From contig JALOPY010000147.1 of NCBI GenBank assembly GCA_025453735.1, positions 1 to 6,713 of the forward strand: a DNA stretch of 6,713 nt. The letters run 5' to 3'. This document shows, in pieces, positions 1-6,712 of this stretch; the first letter of the stretch is position 1, and every line of letters begins with the position of its first letter. A program made the position numbers and the translations under genes. The notes under the pieces were generated by a model that was not told the DNA's origin, searched no databases, and worked only from the letters and a program-made list of their open reading frames with translations. The DNA is from a bacterium. GTDB lineage: Bacteria > Zhuqueibacterota > Zhuqueibacteria > Thermofontimicrobiales > Thermofontimicrobiaceae.

Positions 1-1
1 G

Positions 2-1735
2 ATTGAGACTGCGGATGGCGGTTTTTATGAAAAGAGACAAGCCATTCTCAATCAGGATTATGGTGCAGCCATCAGCGTGACTTTTACGTTAGAGCCGAAA
101 GCAACGATAACAATTCCATTTGCCATCGTTCTGGATTTTCCGCAACAGCGATTTATCGACGGGAAAAAATTTGAGCGAAAATATGTCAAGAGTTTCAAGG
201 ATAACGATGCCAGAGCTGTGGACATGGTGAAAATTGCCCTTGATAATTATCCTGACTGGCTGAACCGGACACTTACCATCCAAAACCGAATTTTTGATTT
301 GATACGGCAGAATCCTTCCTACAAGGATGACAAAGAAGGTGCATTGCGACTGACCCGATTGATTCTCAACGAATTTAGTTTTCCAATGTCAAATGCCGCA
401 GTCTGGATTGAGGACGAGAGCGGCAATGATCGCGCCCGGTTCCTGGAATGTTTCGATTACGCCTATATCAATCCCTCGGATGTGGATTGGTATTCCATGG
501 TGTTGCTGCTCCTCTTCCCTCATATCGAACAAGAACTTTGCCAGCGCTTTATTGATTCGATTCTGGCAGAAGATCCGGCACCGCGGTTTTATCATTACCA
601 TGCTTCATTTGTCGAGGCCCGACAGCATTTTGAAGCCTGTCCTGAAGAGTATGAAGATATATCGCTGACCCAGATCAGAGATGCTTTCAAGGTGAAGGGC
701 AGCGTGGCGCATGATTTAGGCGCTCTGCCGAAAGGTCATGCTTTGCGCAATGTCAGTGATTATGCCTGGTACAATAATAACTATTGGGTGGATCTCTTCC
801 CCAAGCTGGCATTAAGAGTACTGCGTAATATTAAATTCACAGGCGATACGGAATTTTTAAAAAAAAATTGGGAGACGCTTAAATTCGGATTTGAACATTT
901 AAATGAGCTTGATGCAGACGGAGACGGCATTCCCGAGGGCAACTCCCATGAAGTCAAGAATACCTTTGATAATTTGACGCTATTCGGTATCGATGCTTAT
1001 GATGTGACTATTTTTATGGCTGGCTGCCGGGCGATGATGAGAATGGCAGACATGATGAAAGACGCACCCGCCCAAAACCAATATGAAGCTCACTTTCAAA
1101 AAGTCTCCGCAATTTTCGAGAAATTATGGCGGGATGAGGGAAACAGCAACGACAGCAGATTGCAGTATTACATCACCTGCTATTGTCCTGATACAGGGAA
1201 AACAAACGCCGATACCTGGATTAATCAACTGGATGCCTTGTGGTATTTGATCGCAATAGGAGAAGAGCCTTTTATCGCTGATGAGAGAGCAAAAAAAATC
1301 CTCAAAACTATTTATAAAAATAATCGCACCACCATGGGCTGGGCCATGTGCCGGACCGCGGACGGAGGCGCGGTGGAATCGGAACAAGGACAGGACGTTT
1401 ATACCACATCCAATTATGTTTTTGCCCAGCTTCTTGATTATTATGGAATGGTCAAAGAAAGCAAAGAAGTCTATAAGGCAATGGATAAAGTTATCTTCCA
1501 GCATGGAAATTCATTGATTTCGCCGGACAATCTCCGGGCTGAATTGGAACAAGAACATGGAGAGTCCACTCCACAGCCCCATTATATCGTAGCTGCTTAT
1601 CCAAGACCGGGCGCCGTTTTGACGCAGCTCGTGATACCATACGTCAAAGAGGTTCAAGCGCGAACGGGGACCAGAAAAATAAGCTCTGAGCTATTGAAGT
1701 CTTTTATAGCTAATTTGATGAGGCAGGTTGTTTAG
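2..1735 (+). CDS. GH116 beta-glycosidase (GBA2/DUF608-type; beta-glucosidase or beta-xylosidase), 5' truncated by window edge
   Basis: The frame is open from position 2, so the GTG at 77 is not the start; 577 residues are visible and the family usually has about 780-930. The first ~90 residues look like the end of the N-terminal beta-sandwich; the rest is the (alpha/alpha)6 catalytic domain. Numbering from the codon at 2, the best nucleophile candidate is Glu149 in RFLE (446-448), followed by SDVDWY and LLLLFPHIE. The acid/base candidate is Asp323 in NTFDNL (968-970). Between them lie HDLGALP, a conserved stretch before the acid/base, and a DADGDG loop from Asp304 that resembles a calcium-binding loop. 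The C-terminal SEQGQDVYTTSNYVFAQLL and AYPRPGAVLTQL also fit the family. Known GH116 members cleave beta-glucosides (including glucosylceramide) or beta-xylosides. Next to a GH67 gene and a glycoside importer, a beta-xylosidase role is plausible but inferred. Cell location cannot be judged without the N-terminus. The gene ends with tandem stops, TAG then TAA (1733-1738). Confidence 0.85.
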   Translation: METADGGFYEKRQAILNQDYGAAISVTFTLEPKATITIPFAIVLDFPQQRFIDGKKFERKYVKSFKDNDARAVDMVKIALDNYPDWLNRTLTIQNRIFDLIRQNPSYKDDKEGALRLTRLILNEFSFPMSNAAVWIEDESGNDRARFLECFDYAYINPSDVDWYSMVLLLLFPHIEQELCQRFIDSILAEDPAPRFYHYHASFVEARQHFEACPEEYEDISLTQIRDAFKVKGSVAHDLGALPKGHALRNVSDYAWYNNNYWVDLFPKLALRVLRNIKFTGDTEFLKKNWETLKFGFEHLNELDADGDGIPEGNSHEVKNTFDNLTLFGIDAYDVTIFMAGCRAMMRMADMMKDAPAQNQYEAHFQKVSAIFEKLWRDEGNSNDSRLQYYITCYCPDTGKTNADTWINQLDALWYLIAIGEEPFIADERAKKILKTIYKNNRTTMGWAMCRTADGGAVESEQGQDVYTTSNYVFAQLLDYYGMVKESKEVYKAMDKVIFQHGNSLISPDNLRAELEQEHGESTPQPHYIVAAYPRPGAVLTQLVIPYVKEVQARTGTRKISSELLKSFIANLMRQVV

Positions 1736-1754
1736 TAAGATGGGTTAAAGGATT

Positions 1755-1817
1755 ATTGGAGTGATGGAGTATTGGAGCAATGAAAACTTCAACACTCCAT
1801 TACTCCAAAACTCCATT
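1755..1817. repeat. Palindromic element of period-8 TGGAG repeats between GH116 and transporter genes
   Basis: Three direct 8-bp units, ATTGGAGT (1755-1762), GATGGAGT (1763-1770) and ATTGGAGC (1771-1778), are followed by a 15-nt spacer (1779-1793). Three units of inverse sense follow: ACTCCATT (1794-1801), ACTCCAAA (1802-1809) and ACTCCATT (1810-1817). The TGGAG cores pair with the CTCCA cores, giving an imperfect hairpin with 1-2 mismatches per unit. It fills half of the 121-bp gap between two probably co-transcribed genes. There is no T-rich run after it, so it does not look like an intrinsic terminator. It could be an mRNA processing or stability hairpin, or a copy of a dispersed intergenic repeat; the sequence alone does not decide. 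Confidence 0.7.
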
Positions 1818-1846
1818 CAATTCACCTAATCAGAAACCTAAAAAAC

Positions 1847-1852
1847 AAGGAG
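1847..1852 (+). promoter_or_regulatory. Ribosome binding site of the GPH symporter gene
   Basis: AAGGAG lies 4 nt before the ATG at 1857. It supports that start over the internal Met4 codon at 1866. I saw no convincing promoter in 1736-1856, so read-through from the GH116 gene is the simplest reading. Confidence 0.8.
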
Positions 1853-1856
1853 TACC

Positions 1857-3251
1857 ATGAAAGAGATGACTGGGAAACTCTCAATCAAAGAAAAAGTCGG
1901 CTATAGTCTGGGGGACACGGCATCGAATCTGTTTTTTCAAACCTTTATCTTCTTTCTGCTTTACTTTTATACGGACGTGTTTGGCATTCCCGCGTCAGCC
2001 GTTGCCACAATATTTTTGGTGGGACGGATTTGGGATGCTGTGAATGATCCGTTGATGGGTATGCTAGCGGATCGCACCAACACGAGATTTGGAAAATTCC
2101 GCCCTTATCTGCTTTACACTGCTTTGCCTTTCGGCATTCTTGGTTTTATTATGTTCATCACGCCGGATATCAGCACCAGCGGCAAGGTGATCTACGCCTT
2201 CGTTACATACAACTTGATGATGATGGTTTACACCGTTATCAATGTGCCCTATTCTGCGCTTATGGGCGTGATCACTCCCAATTCACAGGAGCGAACGGTT
2301 GTTTCTTCGTTCCGGTTCGTAGCTGCTTTTGTGGGACAATTCATCGTCCAGTTTGCCGTTTTGAGGTTGGTCACTGTATTCGGAAAAGGCAATGAGACTG
2401 CGGGCTGGCAATGGGCAATGGCTGTCATGGCTGGATTCTCGGTTTTCCTCTGGCTGGCGACATTCGCCTCCACCAGGGAACGCGTACAACCTGTCAAGGA
2501 ACAAAAAAATCCGTTGAAACAGGATTTGTCCGATCTGTTTAAAAATATTCCCTGGGTGTTGATCGGTTCAGCCACGATTTTCCAACTGCTGTTCAACGTC
2601 ATCAAGGGTGGCAGCATCATGTATTATTTCAAGTACTTCGTGCAGGATCAGCAACTTTCATTACTGGGCAACACGTTCAGTTTTTCGTACCAGTCCCTCA
2701 CTTCGGCATTCCTTCTCATGGGTACAGCAATGACCATCCTTGGCGCGGTGATGACCAGCATTTTCAGCAAGGCGTTCGGTAAATCCCGGTGTTATTATGG
2801 TTTTCTGGGCATTGCCACCATAGCCACCGCACTTTTTTACGTCCTGAAATCCCAGGATATTTTTTTGATGTTCGTGCTTCAAATTATCGCATCGTTTGCT
2901 GTGGGGCCAGTTTCAGTGCTGCAATGGGCTATCTATACGGATACGGCTGACTATTCCGAATGGAAAACCGGCCGCCGCGCCACAGCGTTGATCATGGCAG
3001 CATCCCTGTTCGCTCTAAAACTCGGCATCGCCCTTGCCGGCAGCATCCAGGCATGGGTACTGGATTATTATGGGTTCGTGGCAAATGTAGCACAATCCGC
3101 GACAACGCTCAATGGTATCAAATTGCTAATGAGTATTATTCCCGCCATTGCCGGAATCATCGGCGTCGGATTAATGCTATTCTATCCGCTTAATAATAAA
3201 ATGATGGTCAAAATTGAAGAGGATTTGACAGCAAGACGCAAGGAAGGATAG
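1857..3251 (+). CDS. GPH-family (MelB/XylP/YicJ-like) sugar:cation symporter
   Basis: This 464-residue inner-membrane protein of the MFS superfamily has about 12 hydrophobic segments, the usual size and layout for glycoside-pentoside-hexuronide symporters. The N-terminal half carries the family signature GRIWDAVNDPLMG (56-68), then LADRTNTRFGKFRP. Asp60 and Asp64 match MelB Asp55 and Asp59 of the cation site, Asp20 in LGDTASN matches MelB Asp19, and Arg57 is the conserved family arginine. Lys388 in FALKLG fits MelB Lys377. The C-terminal half has TDTADYSEWKTGRRATALIM (361-380), another family hallmark. The position of MelB Asp124 is Asn129 here (VINVPYS), suggesting a substrate other than melibiose. 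It would co-transport a glycoside with H+ or Na+. Given the GH67 and GH116 neighbours, a xylo-oligosaccharide, aldouronic acid or released glucuronate is plausible, but inferred. The gene follows GH116 by 121 bp on the same strand and ends 5 nt before a terminator stem. Confidence 0.95.
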   Translation: MKEMTGKLSIKEKVGYSLGDTASNLFFQTFIFFLLYFYTDVFGIPASAVATIFLVGRIWDAVNDPLMGMLADRTNTRFGKFRPYLLYTALPFGILGFIMFITPDISTSGKVIYAFVTYNLMMMVYTVINVPYSALMGVITPNSQERTVVSSFRFVAAFVGQFIVQFAVLRLVTVFGKGNETAGWQWAMAVMAGFSVFLWLATFASTRERVQPVKEQKNPLKQDLSDLFKNIPWVLIGSATIFQLLFNVIKGGSIMYYFKYFVQDQQLSLLGNTFSFSYQSLTSAFLLMGTAMTILGAVMTSIFSKAFGKSRCYYGFLGIATIATALFYVLKSQDIFLMFVLQIIASFAVGPVSVLQWAIYTDTADYSEWKTGRRATALIMAASLFALKLGIALAGSIQAWVLDYYGFVANVAQSATTLNGIKLLMSIIPAIAGIIGVGLMLFYPLNNKMMVKIEEDLTARRKEG

Positions 3252-3256
3252 CAATT

Positions 3257-3312
3257 GCAGTCAAATTACCACAGCCTGATCTGCTGGTAATTTGACTGCT
3301 TTGTTTTATTTT
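3257..3312 (+). terminator. Rho-independent terminator after the symporter gene, between convergent genes
   Basis: A perfect 15-bp inverted repeat, GCAGTCAAATTACCA (3257-3271) and TGGTAATTTGACTGC (3285-3299), encloses a 13-nt loop. A T-rich run, TTTGTTTTATTTT (3300-3312), follows on the + strand. The stem starts 5 nt after the symporter stop. The T run overlaps the last codons of the convergent GH67 gene, whose TAA is at 3308-3306. In the - direction the stem is followed by AATTGC rather than a T run, so termination of GH67 mRNA there would be weaker. Confidence 0.88.
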
Positions 3313-5498
3313 GGAGCAAAAGGAAAGGATAAATCCTGGTAATATTCTAGAGTTTTATCTGGCTTTTCTAAATCCTCTGGGATAGGAAAACCGGAAAATG
3401 TTTGGAAATAGAGTACGCAGGCATTGCGCCACCAGATGGCTTCTTTCTCCTGTATTGGCAGCATCTGCTGGACATGGTTGAAAATTTCAGCATCAATTCT
3501 TCCCTGGAAATTTTTCCAGTCATCCTTCATCTCCGAAACCTTTTTGGCGCCATCATAATATCGATAACACAATTCGTCCCACAAAATTCTCCCCGATCTC
3601 ATCTTATAATTCCAGTCCAGGTGATGAAACCAGAGCAGGTATTCATCCGGGCAACTATCCAATGAAGCAAATCTTTCTCGCACAGATTTAGCATATTGAC
3701 CAATCTCATCACTGCCAGATTCAGTCCGATCAAATCCAATGCCCTGCTTGTCCGCCCGATGGTAATAGACCGATGTCCAGTCATCGCGTTGTTTATCTTT
3801 TATCCAGGGAGCCGGTCCGTAGTGATGATCCCAGCCCATAATATGATGCAGCCCAAGAGGTGTCATATAGTTGACTGTATTTTCCCGGGAGGACAACATC
3901 ATATTTTTTATCGCTGAGACAACTTCTTTGTTATGAGACAAGCTTAACTGAATCCATTCCGTTGCAATATCTTCCGTTGATAAATCATGATCCCAAGCTA
4001 ATCGTCCAAAAGCAAACCAATTTGCTTGGGCAAAAATATGACCGGTCCAATTTCGATCCGTGCCAGTATTGGCGACTCCGGCGATTCCTGATATTTTATT
4101 TCCAAATAATGATCCGTCGATTACCCTGGCAACGGTACTTCCATCACCCCGCGCATACGTATCTGAATCCAGCACTTCTTCGAACAACGTGCCCAAATAA
4201 ACCAGATGTGTGCTAAAACCGAGGTATTCCTGCGTGATTTGAAATTCCATCATCAAGGGTGTTTTCGGTGTTGCGCCAAACAGCGGATGAAACGGCTCAC
4301 GCGGCTGAAAATCAACAGGCCCATTTTTAACCTGAACCAGCACATTATCGCTGAATTTCCCATCCAGCGGTTTGAATTCATTATAAGCTTGTTTCGCTCG
4401 ATCCTCTTTGTTATTGGCATCGTAGACAAACGCCCGCCACATCACGACACCACCATACGGCTTAAGCGCATCGGCAAGCATATTGGCGCCATCGGCATGG
4501 GTGCGACCATAATCGCCGGGTCCGGGTTGTCCTTCGGAATTTGCTTTGACCAGAAAACCACCGAAATCGGGAATCAGGTCATAAATTTCTCTGGCTTTAT
4601 CCTTCCACCAGTTTTGAACATCTTTGTCCTGGGGATCAGATACTTTCAAACCGCCAATATCGATTGGCGCACTGAATCGGATGGAAAGATAGACTTTGAT
4701 GCCATAAGGACGAAAAACATCAGCTAGCGCCGCTACTTTTTTTAAATAGAGCGGGGTCAAAATGTGTGCATTGGCATTCACATTATTCAGCACCGTGCCA
4801 TTGATTCCAATCGATGCATTCGCCCGTGCATAGTCGATGTAATAAGGATGAATATAGTCAGGAAGTTTCTGCCAGTCCCAAAGTGAAAAACCAGCGTAAC
4901 CTCGTTCGATGGTACGATCGAGGTTATCCCAGTGGTTCAGCACTCGAATTTGGATTTTGGGAGACGAGACAAAATTGAGTCGTGTGATGTCCTGATAAGT
5001 CTGCAATAGGCTGACAAATTTGAAAACGCCATACAACAATCCAGCGTGAGTTTTTGCCGTGATGACGATCAGTGAATTTTTCTTGATGCAGACAGTTTTA
5101 ATTAAAAAACCTTCGTCATTTAATTCCGATACCTGACGCCTGGTTTGACCCAATATTCCAGGCGGCAGATCACTGTGACAGGCAATTATTAAAGCATTCT
5201 CATTAAGTGTATTCCGCTCCGGAACTGTTTCTCCGAATAAACCTTGAAAAGCAAGTGACAATTCATTCTTTATGATTTGACTGGTCGCGGATTCACCAAT
5301 TACAATTTGTGATGTGATCAATTTTTTGTATGAATTCAGAACCTCGGCATCTGCTATTTTATCGTATTTCAGCCATAAACGATAGCCATCATCTGCATTG
5401 GAAGATTTATTTAAGACTAAAATAAAGATGAAAAAAAGGATAAATGATATTTTCATTTCTCTATTATCTATTGTCATAGGGCGCTCAATCCCACTCAT
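3306..5498 (-). CDS. aguA: GH67 alpha-glucuronidase, exported
   Basis: The product hydrolyses the alpha-1,2 bond between (4-O-methyl)-D-glucuronic acid and the non-reducing terminal xylose of aldouronic acids from glucuronoxylan. At 730 residues it is full length. After an N-terminal signal sequence come the GH67 N-terminal domain (about 37-180, opening DDGYRLWLKY), the TIM-barrel catalytic domain (about 181-510) and the helical C-terminal domain. Family motifs include ERGYAGFSLW, GINGTVLNNVN, FGGFLVKANSEGQPGPGDYG, RTHADGANM, NGPVDFQPREP, MEFQITQEY and NWTGHIFAQANW. The catalytic acid is Glu322 (SEGQPGP); the other carboxylates are Asp396 (PVDFQ) and Glu424 (TQEY). Their spacing, 74 then 28, fits Cellvibrio GlcA67A (E292, D365, E393). 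The ATG at 5498 has an AGGA site 5 nt upstream. Met15 (5456) would give a more compact signal peptide but has a poorer ribosome site. There is no lipobox cysteine and no T9SS tail, so the protein is probably periplasmic. The gene starts 23 nt after the beta-propeller gene and is probably co-transcribed with it. Confidence 0.97.
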   Translation of the reverse strand: MSGIERPMTIDNREMKISFILFFIFILVLNKSSNADDGYRLWLKYDKIADAEVLNSYKKLITSQIVIGESATSQIIKNELSLAFQGLFGETVPERNTLNENALIIACHSDLPPGILGQTRRQVSELNDEGFLIKTVCIKKNSLIVITAKTHAGLLYGVFKFVSLLQTYQDITRLNFVSSPKIQIRVLNHWDNLDRTIERGYAGFSLWDWQKLPDYIHPYYIDYARANASIGINGTVLNNVNANAHILTPLYLKKVAALADVFRPYGIKVYLSIRFSAPIDIGGLKVSDPQDKDVQNWWKDKAREIYDLIPDFGGFLVKANSEGQPGPGDYGRTHADGANMLADALKPYGGVVMWRAFVYDANNKEDRAKQAYNEFKPLDGKFSDNVLVQVKNGPVDFQPREPFHPLFGATPKTPLMMEFQITQEYLGFSTHLVYLGTLFEEVLDSDTYARGDGSTVARVIDGSLFGNKISGIAGVANTGTDRNWTGHIFAQANWFAFGRLAWDHDLSTEDIATEWIQLSLSHNKEVVSAIKNMMLSSRENTVNYMTPLGLHHIMGWDHHYGPAPWIKDKQRDDWTSVYYHRADKQGIGFDRTESGSDEIGQYAKSVRERFASLDSCPDEYLLWFHHLDWNYKMRSGRILWDELCYRYYDGAKKVSEMKDDWKNFQGRIDAEIFNHVQQMLPIQEKEAIWWRNACVLYFQTFSGFPIPEDLEKPDKTLEYYQDLSFPFAPK
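5394..5456 (-). other. Predicted Sec signal peptide of the GH67 enzyme
   Basis: From Met15 the sequence reads MKISFILFFIFILVLNKSSN, then Ala35. It has a single lysine, a hydrophobic core of about 13 residues, and a likely signal peptidase I site after SSNA, just before the mature DDGYRLWL start. If translation begins at 5498, a polar 14-residue extension (MSGIERPMTIDNRE) precedes it. That gives a long but still plausible n-region. Confidence 0.75.
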
Positions 5499-5502
5499 TC
5501 AT

Positions 5503-5507
5503 TTCCT
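5503..5507 (-). promoter_or_regulatory. Ribosome binding site favouring the upstream GH67 start
   Basis: On the - strand AGGAA (5507-5503) lies in the 23-nt gap after the preceding stop codon; its AGGA core is 5 nt from the ATG at 5498. An overlapping ATG at 5502 is out of frame. The alternative starts at 5477 and 5456 lack a comparable site, the second having only AGAGAA directly against the ATG. Confidence 0.6.
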
Positions 5508-5521
5508 GATTTGATAATTCC

Positions 5522-6712
5522 TTATTTAATCAATAAAAACTTTTTTAATTTTGAAAAGCCATTTGCTTCCAATCGATAAAAATAGATGCCGCTCGGCTGA
5601 TTTCCTTTGTACCATGTTTCTGTATGAATTCCTTTTCCTCGTGTTTCATCGACAATAGTAGCCACTTCCTGCCCTAACAGGTTATAGACTTTCAAGGTTA
5701 CATGCCCTTGTGTGGGAAGCTCAAAACGAATACAGGTGCCGTAATAAAACGGATTCGGGAAGTTTTGGCAGAGTTTATAATCTTCGGGAATTGTTTGTAC
5801 TGGAATATTGGTCGGCCTGAGTTTCATTGTCACACAGGTTGACCAGGTTAATCCCGCATTGTTTCCTGTTAAATACAAATTACCCTGAGTATCGAGAAGC
5901 ATGTCATTAATATCATAATCATAATACGAGAACCAATTTATATCGCCCTTTGAATTGTACTTTGCTAATAGGTTTCGACGATTTTGCTGGTTGGAATTTT
6001 TAAAAAAGGCATAGACATTTGACACGTCATCTACAACATATCCGCCATAGCTCGTCCCCCAAATTTCATCACTCGAAGCCCAAAGAAGAGTTCCATCGGG
6101 GTGATATTTGAGAATTTTGCCGTGCCCAAGGAATACATGAATATTATTAAAATCATCGATTAAAATATTTTCAGATTTTGATGGAAAGCCCGTTCCCCCT
6201 CCTGTGAACGTATTTCTCCAGATTTCGTTGCCATAAGGATCATATTTGACTGTTAAATGATAGTTGTTTATGATGACGTTGCCAATTCGATCAACAACGA
6301 CGCCATGTGGTTGTTCTTCATTATATTCATTCTGAATTTTTTCCCATAATAAATCACCAGATGAACTGTATTTAATTAAAAAATAATCGGAATCGAAAGG
6401 TGTCGCATCGCTGGTTAGATCTCCTAAAATATAAATATTTCCCAGGTGATCGACTGTCATATCTGACATAAAGGCATAATCAAAACCGCCAATGTAGGAA
6501 TTTATCCATAGCTGATTTCCATTGCTATCATATTTTACCGTGATAATTTTCCATTTGTCAATTGGATAATAACTAGCATAGCCAGCAATAATTACATCAT
6601 TATTTTCATCGATTTCCATGTCAGGAAAATATTCCCAGGAACTTTCAGATACAGAATAAGACCTGACCCACTCCTGTTCGCCTGCAGCATTCATTTTTAT
6701 TGTTACAAAATT
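5522..6712 (-). CDS. Beta-propeller repeat (SBBP-like) protein with C-terminal T9SS type A sorting domain, 5' truncated by window edge
   Basis: The frame stays open to the right edge. The residues before the Met at 6694 (NFVTIK) continue the repeat pattern, so that Met is internal and the true start lies outside. Numbering from that Met, about 290 residues form imperfect repeats with the core (T/L)xKYxxxGxxxW: one spans the Met and ends at Trp9, then near 52-63, 106-117, 148-159, 194-205 and 243-254, with a degenerate CVTMKL at 287-292. Each is followed by a DxxGNxYxxG-type strand, as in SBBP-like beta-propellers. Residues about 304-390 are a T9SS type A tail: NFPNPF, CIRFELP, VTLKVYNLLGQEVATIVDE, PSGIYFYRLEANGFSKLKKF, ending LLIK. 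By analogy the protein is exported through Sec, passed through the outer membrane by T9SS, and released or anchored at the surface after tail cleavage. No catalytic domain is visible; a binding or scaffold role is possible, but the function is unknown. Confidence 0.9.
   Translation of the reverse strand, partial: NFVTIKMNAAGEQEWVRSYSVSESSWEYFPDMEIDENNDVIIAGYASYYPIDKWKIITVKYDSNGNQLWINSYIGGFDYAFMSDMTVDHLGNIYILGDLTSDATPFDSDYFLIKYSSSGDLLWEKIQNEYNEEQPHGVVVDRIGNVIINNYHLTVKYDPYGNEIWRNTFTGGGTGFPSKSENILIDDFNNIHVFLGHGKILKYHPDGTLLWASSDEIWGTSYGGYVVDDVSNVYAFFKNSNQQNRRNLLAKYNSKGDINWFSYYDYDINDMLLDTQGNLYLTGNNAGLTWSTCVTMKLRPTNIPVQTIPEDYKLCQNFPNPFYYGTCIRFELPTQGHVTLKVYNLLGQEVATIVDETRGKGIHTETWYKGNQPSGIYFYRLEANGFSKLKKFLLIK

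Noticed and set aside
77..79. GTG as start of the GH116 gene
   Set aside because: The frame is open upstream to position 2 and the upstream residues (ending in GAAISV) continue the N-terminal domain; there is no ribosome site before the GTG.
1124..1504. A 126-codon open frame on the - strand
   Set aside because: It is antisense to conserved GH116 sequence and its low-complexity product (GPAHGPAHGG) looks like a shadow frame.
1736..1856. A promoter for the symporter gene
   Set aside because: No convincing -35/-10 pair or Bacteroidota-type -33/-7 pair was found; most of the gap is the repeat hairpin.
2249..2620. A 123-codon open frame on the - strand
   Set aside because: It is antisense to the middle of the symporter gene, with no domain or ribosome site recognised.
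3311..3317. TTGGAGC, resembling a unit of the period-8 repeat near 1771
   Set aside because: It is a single unit within the final GH67 codons with no tandem or inverted partner, so chance is the better explanation.
4206..4727. A 173-codon open frame on the + strand
   Set aside because: It lies entirely antisense to the GH67 catalytic domain, shows no recognisable domain, and the GH67 reading is unambiguous.
6692..6694. ATG as start of the beta-propeller gene
   Set aside because: The frame continues to the right edge, and the residues before it (VTIK) complete the repeat motif found in the other blades; there is also no signal peptide after it.
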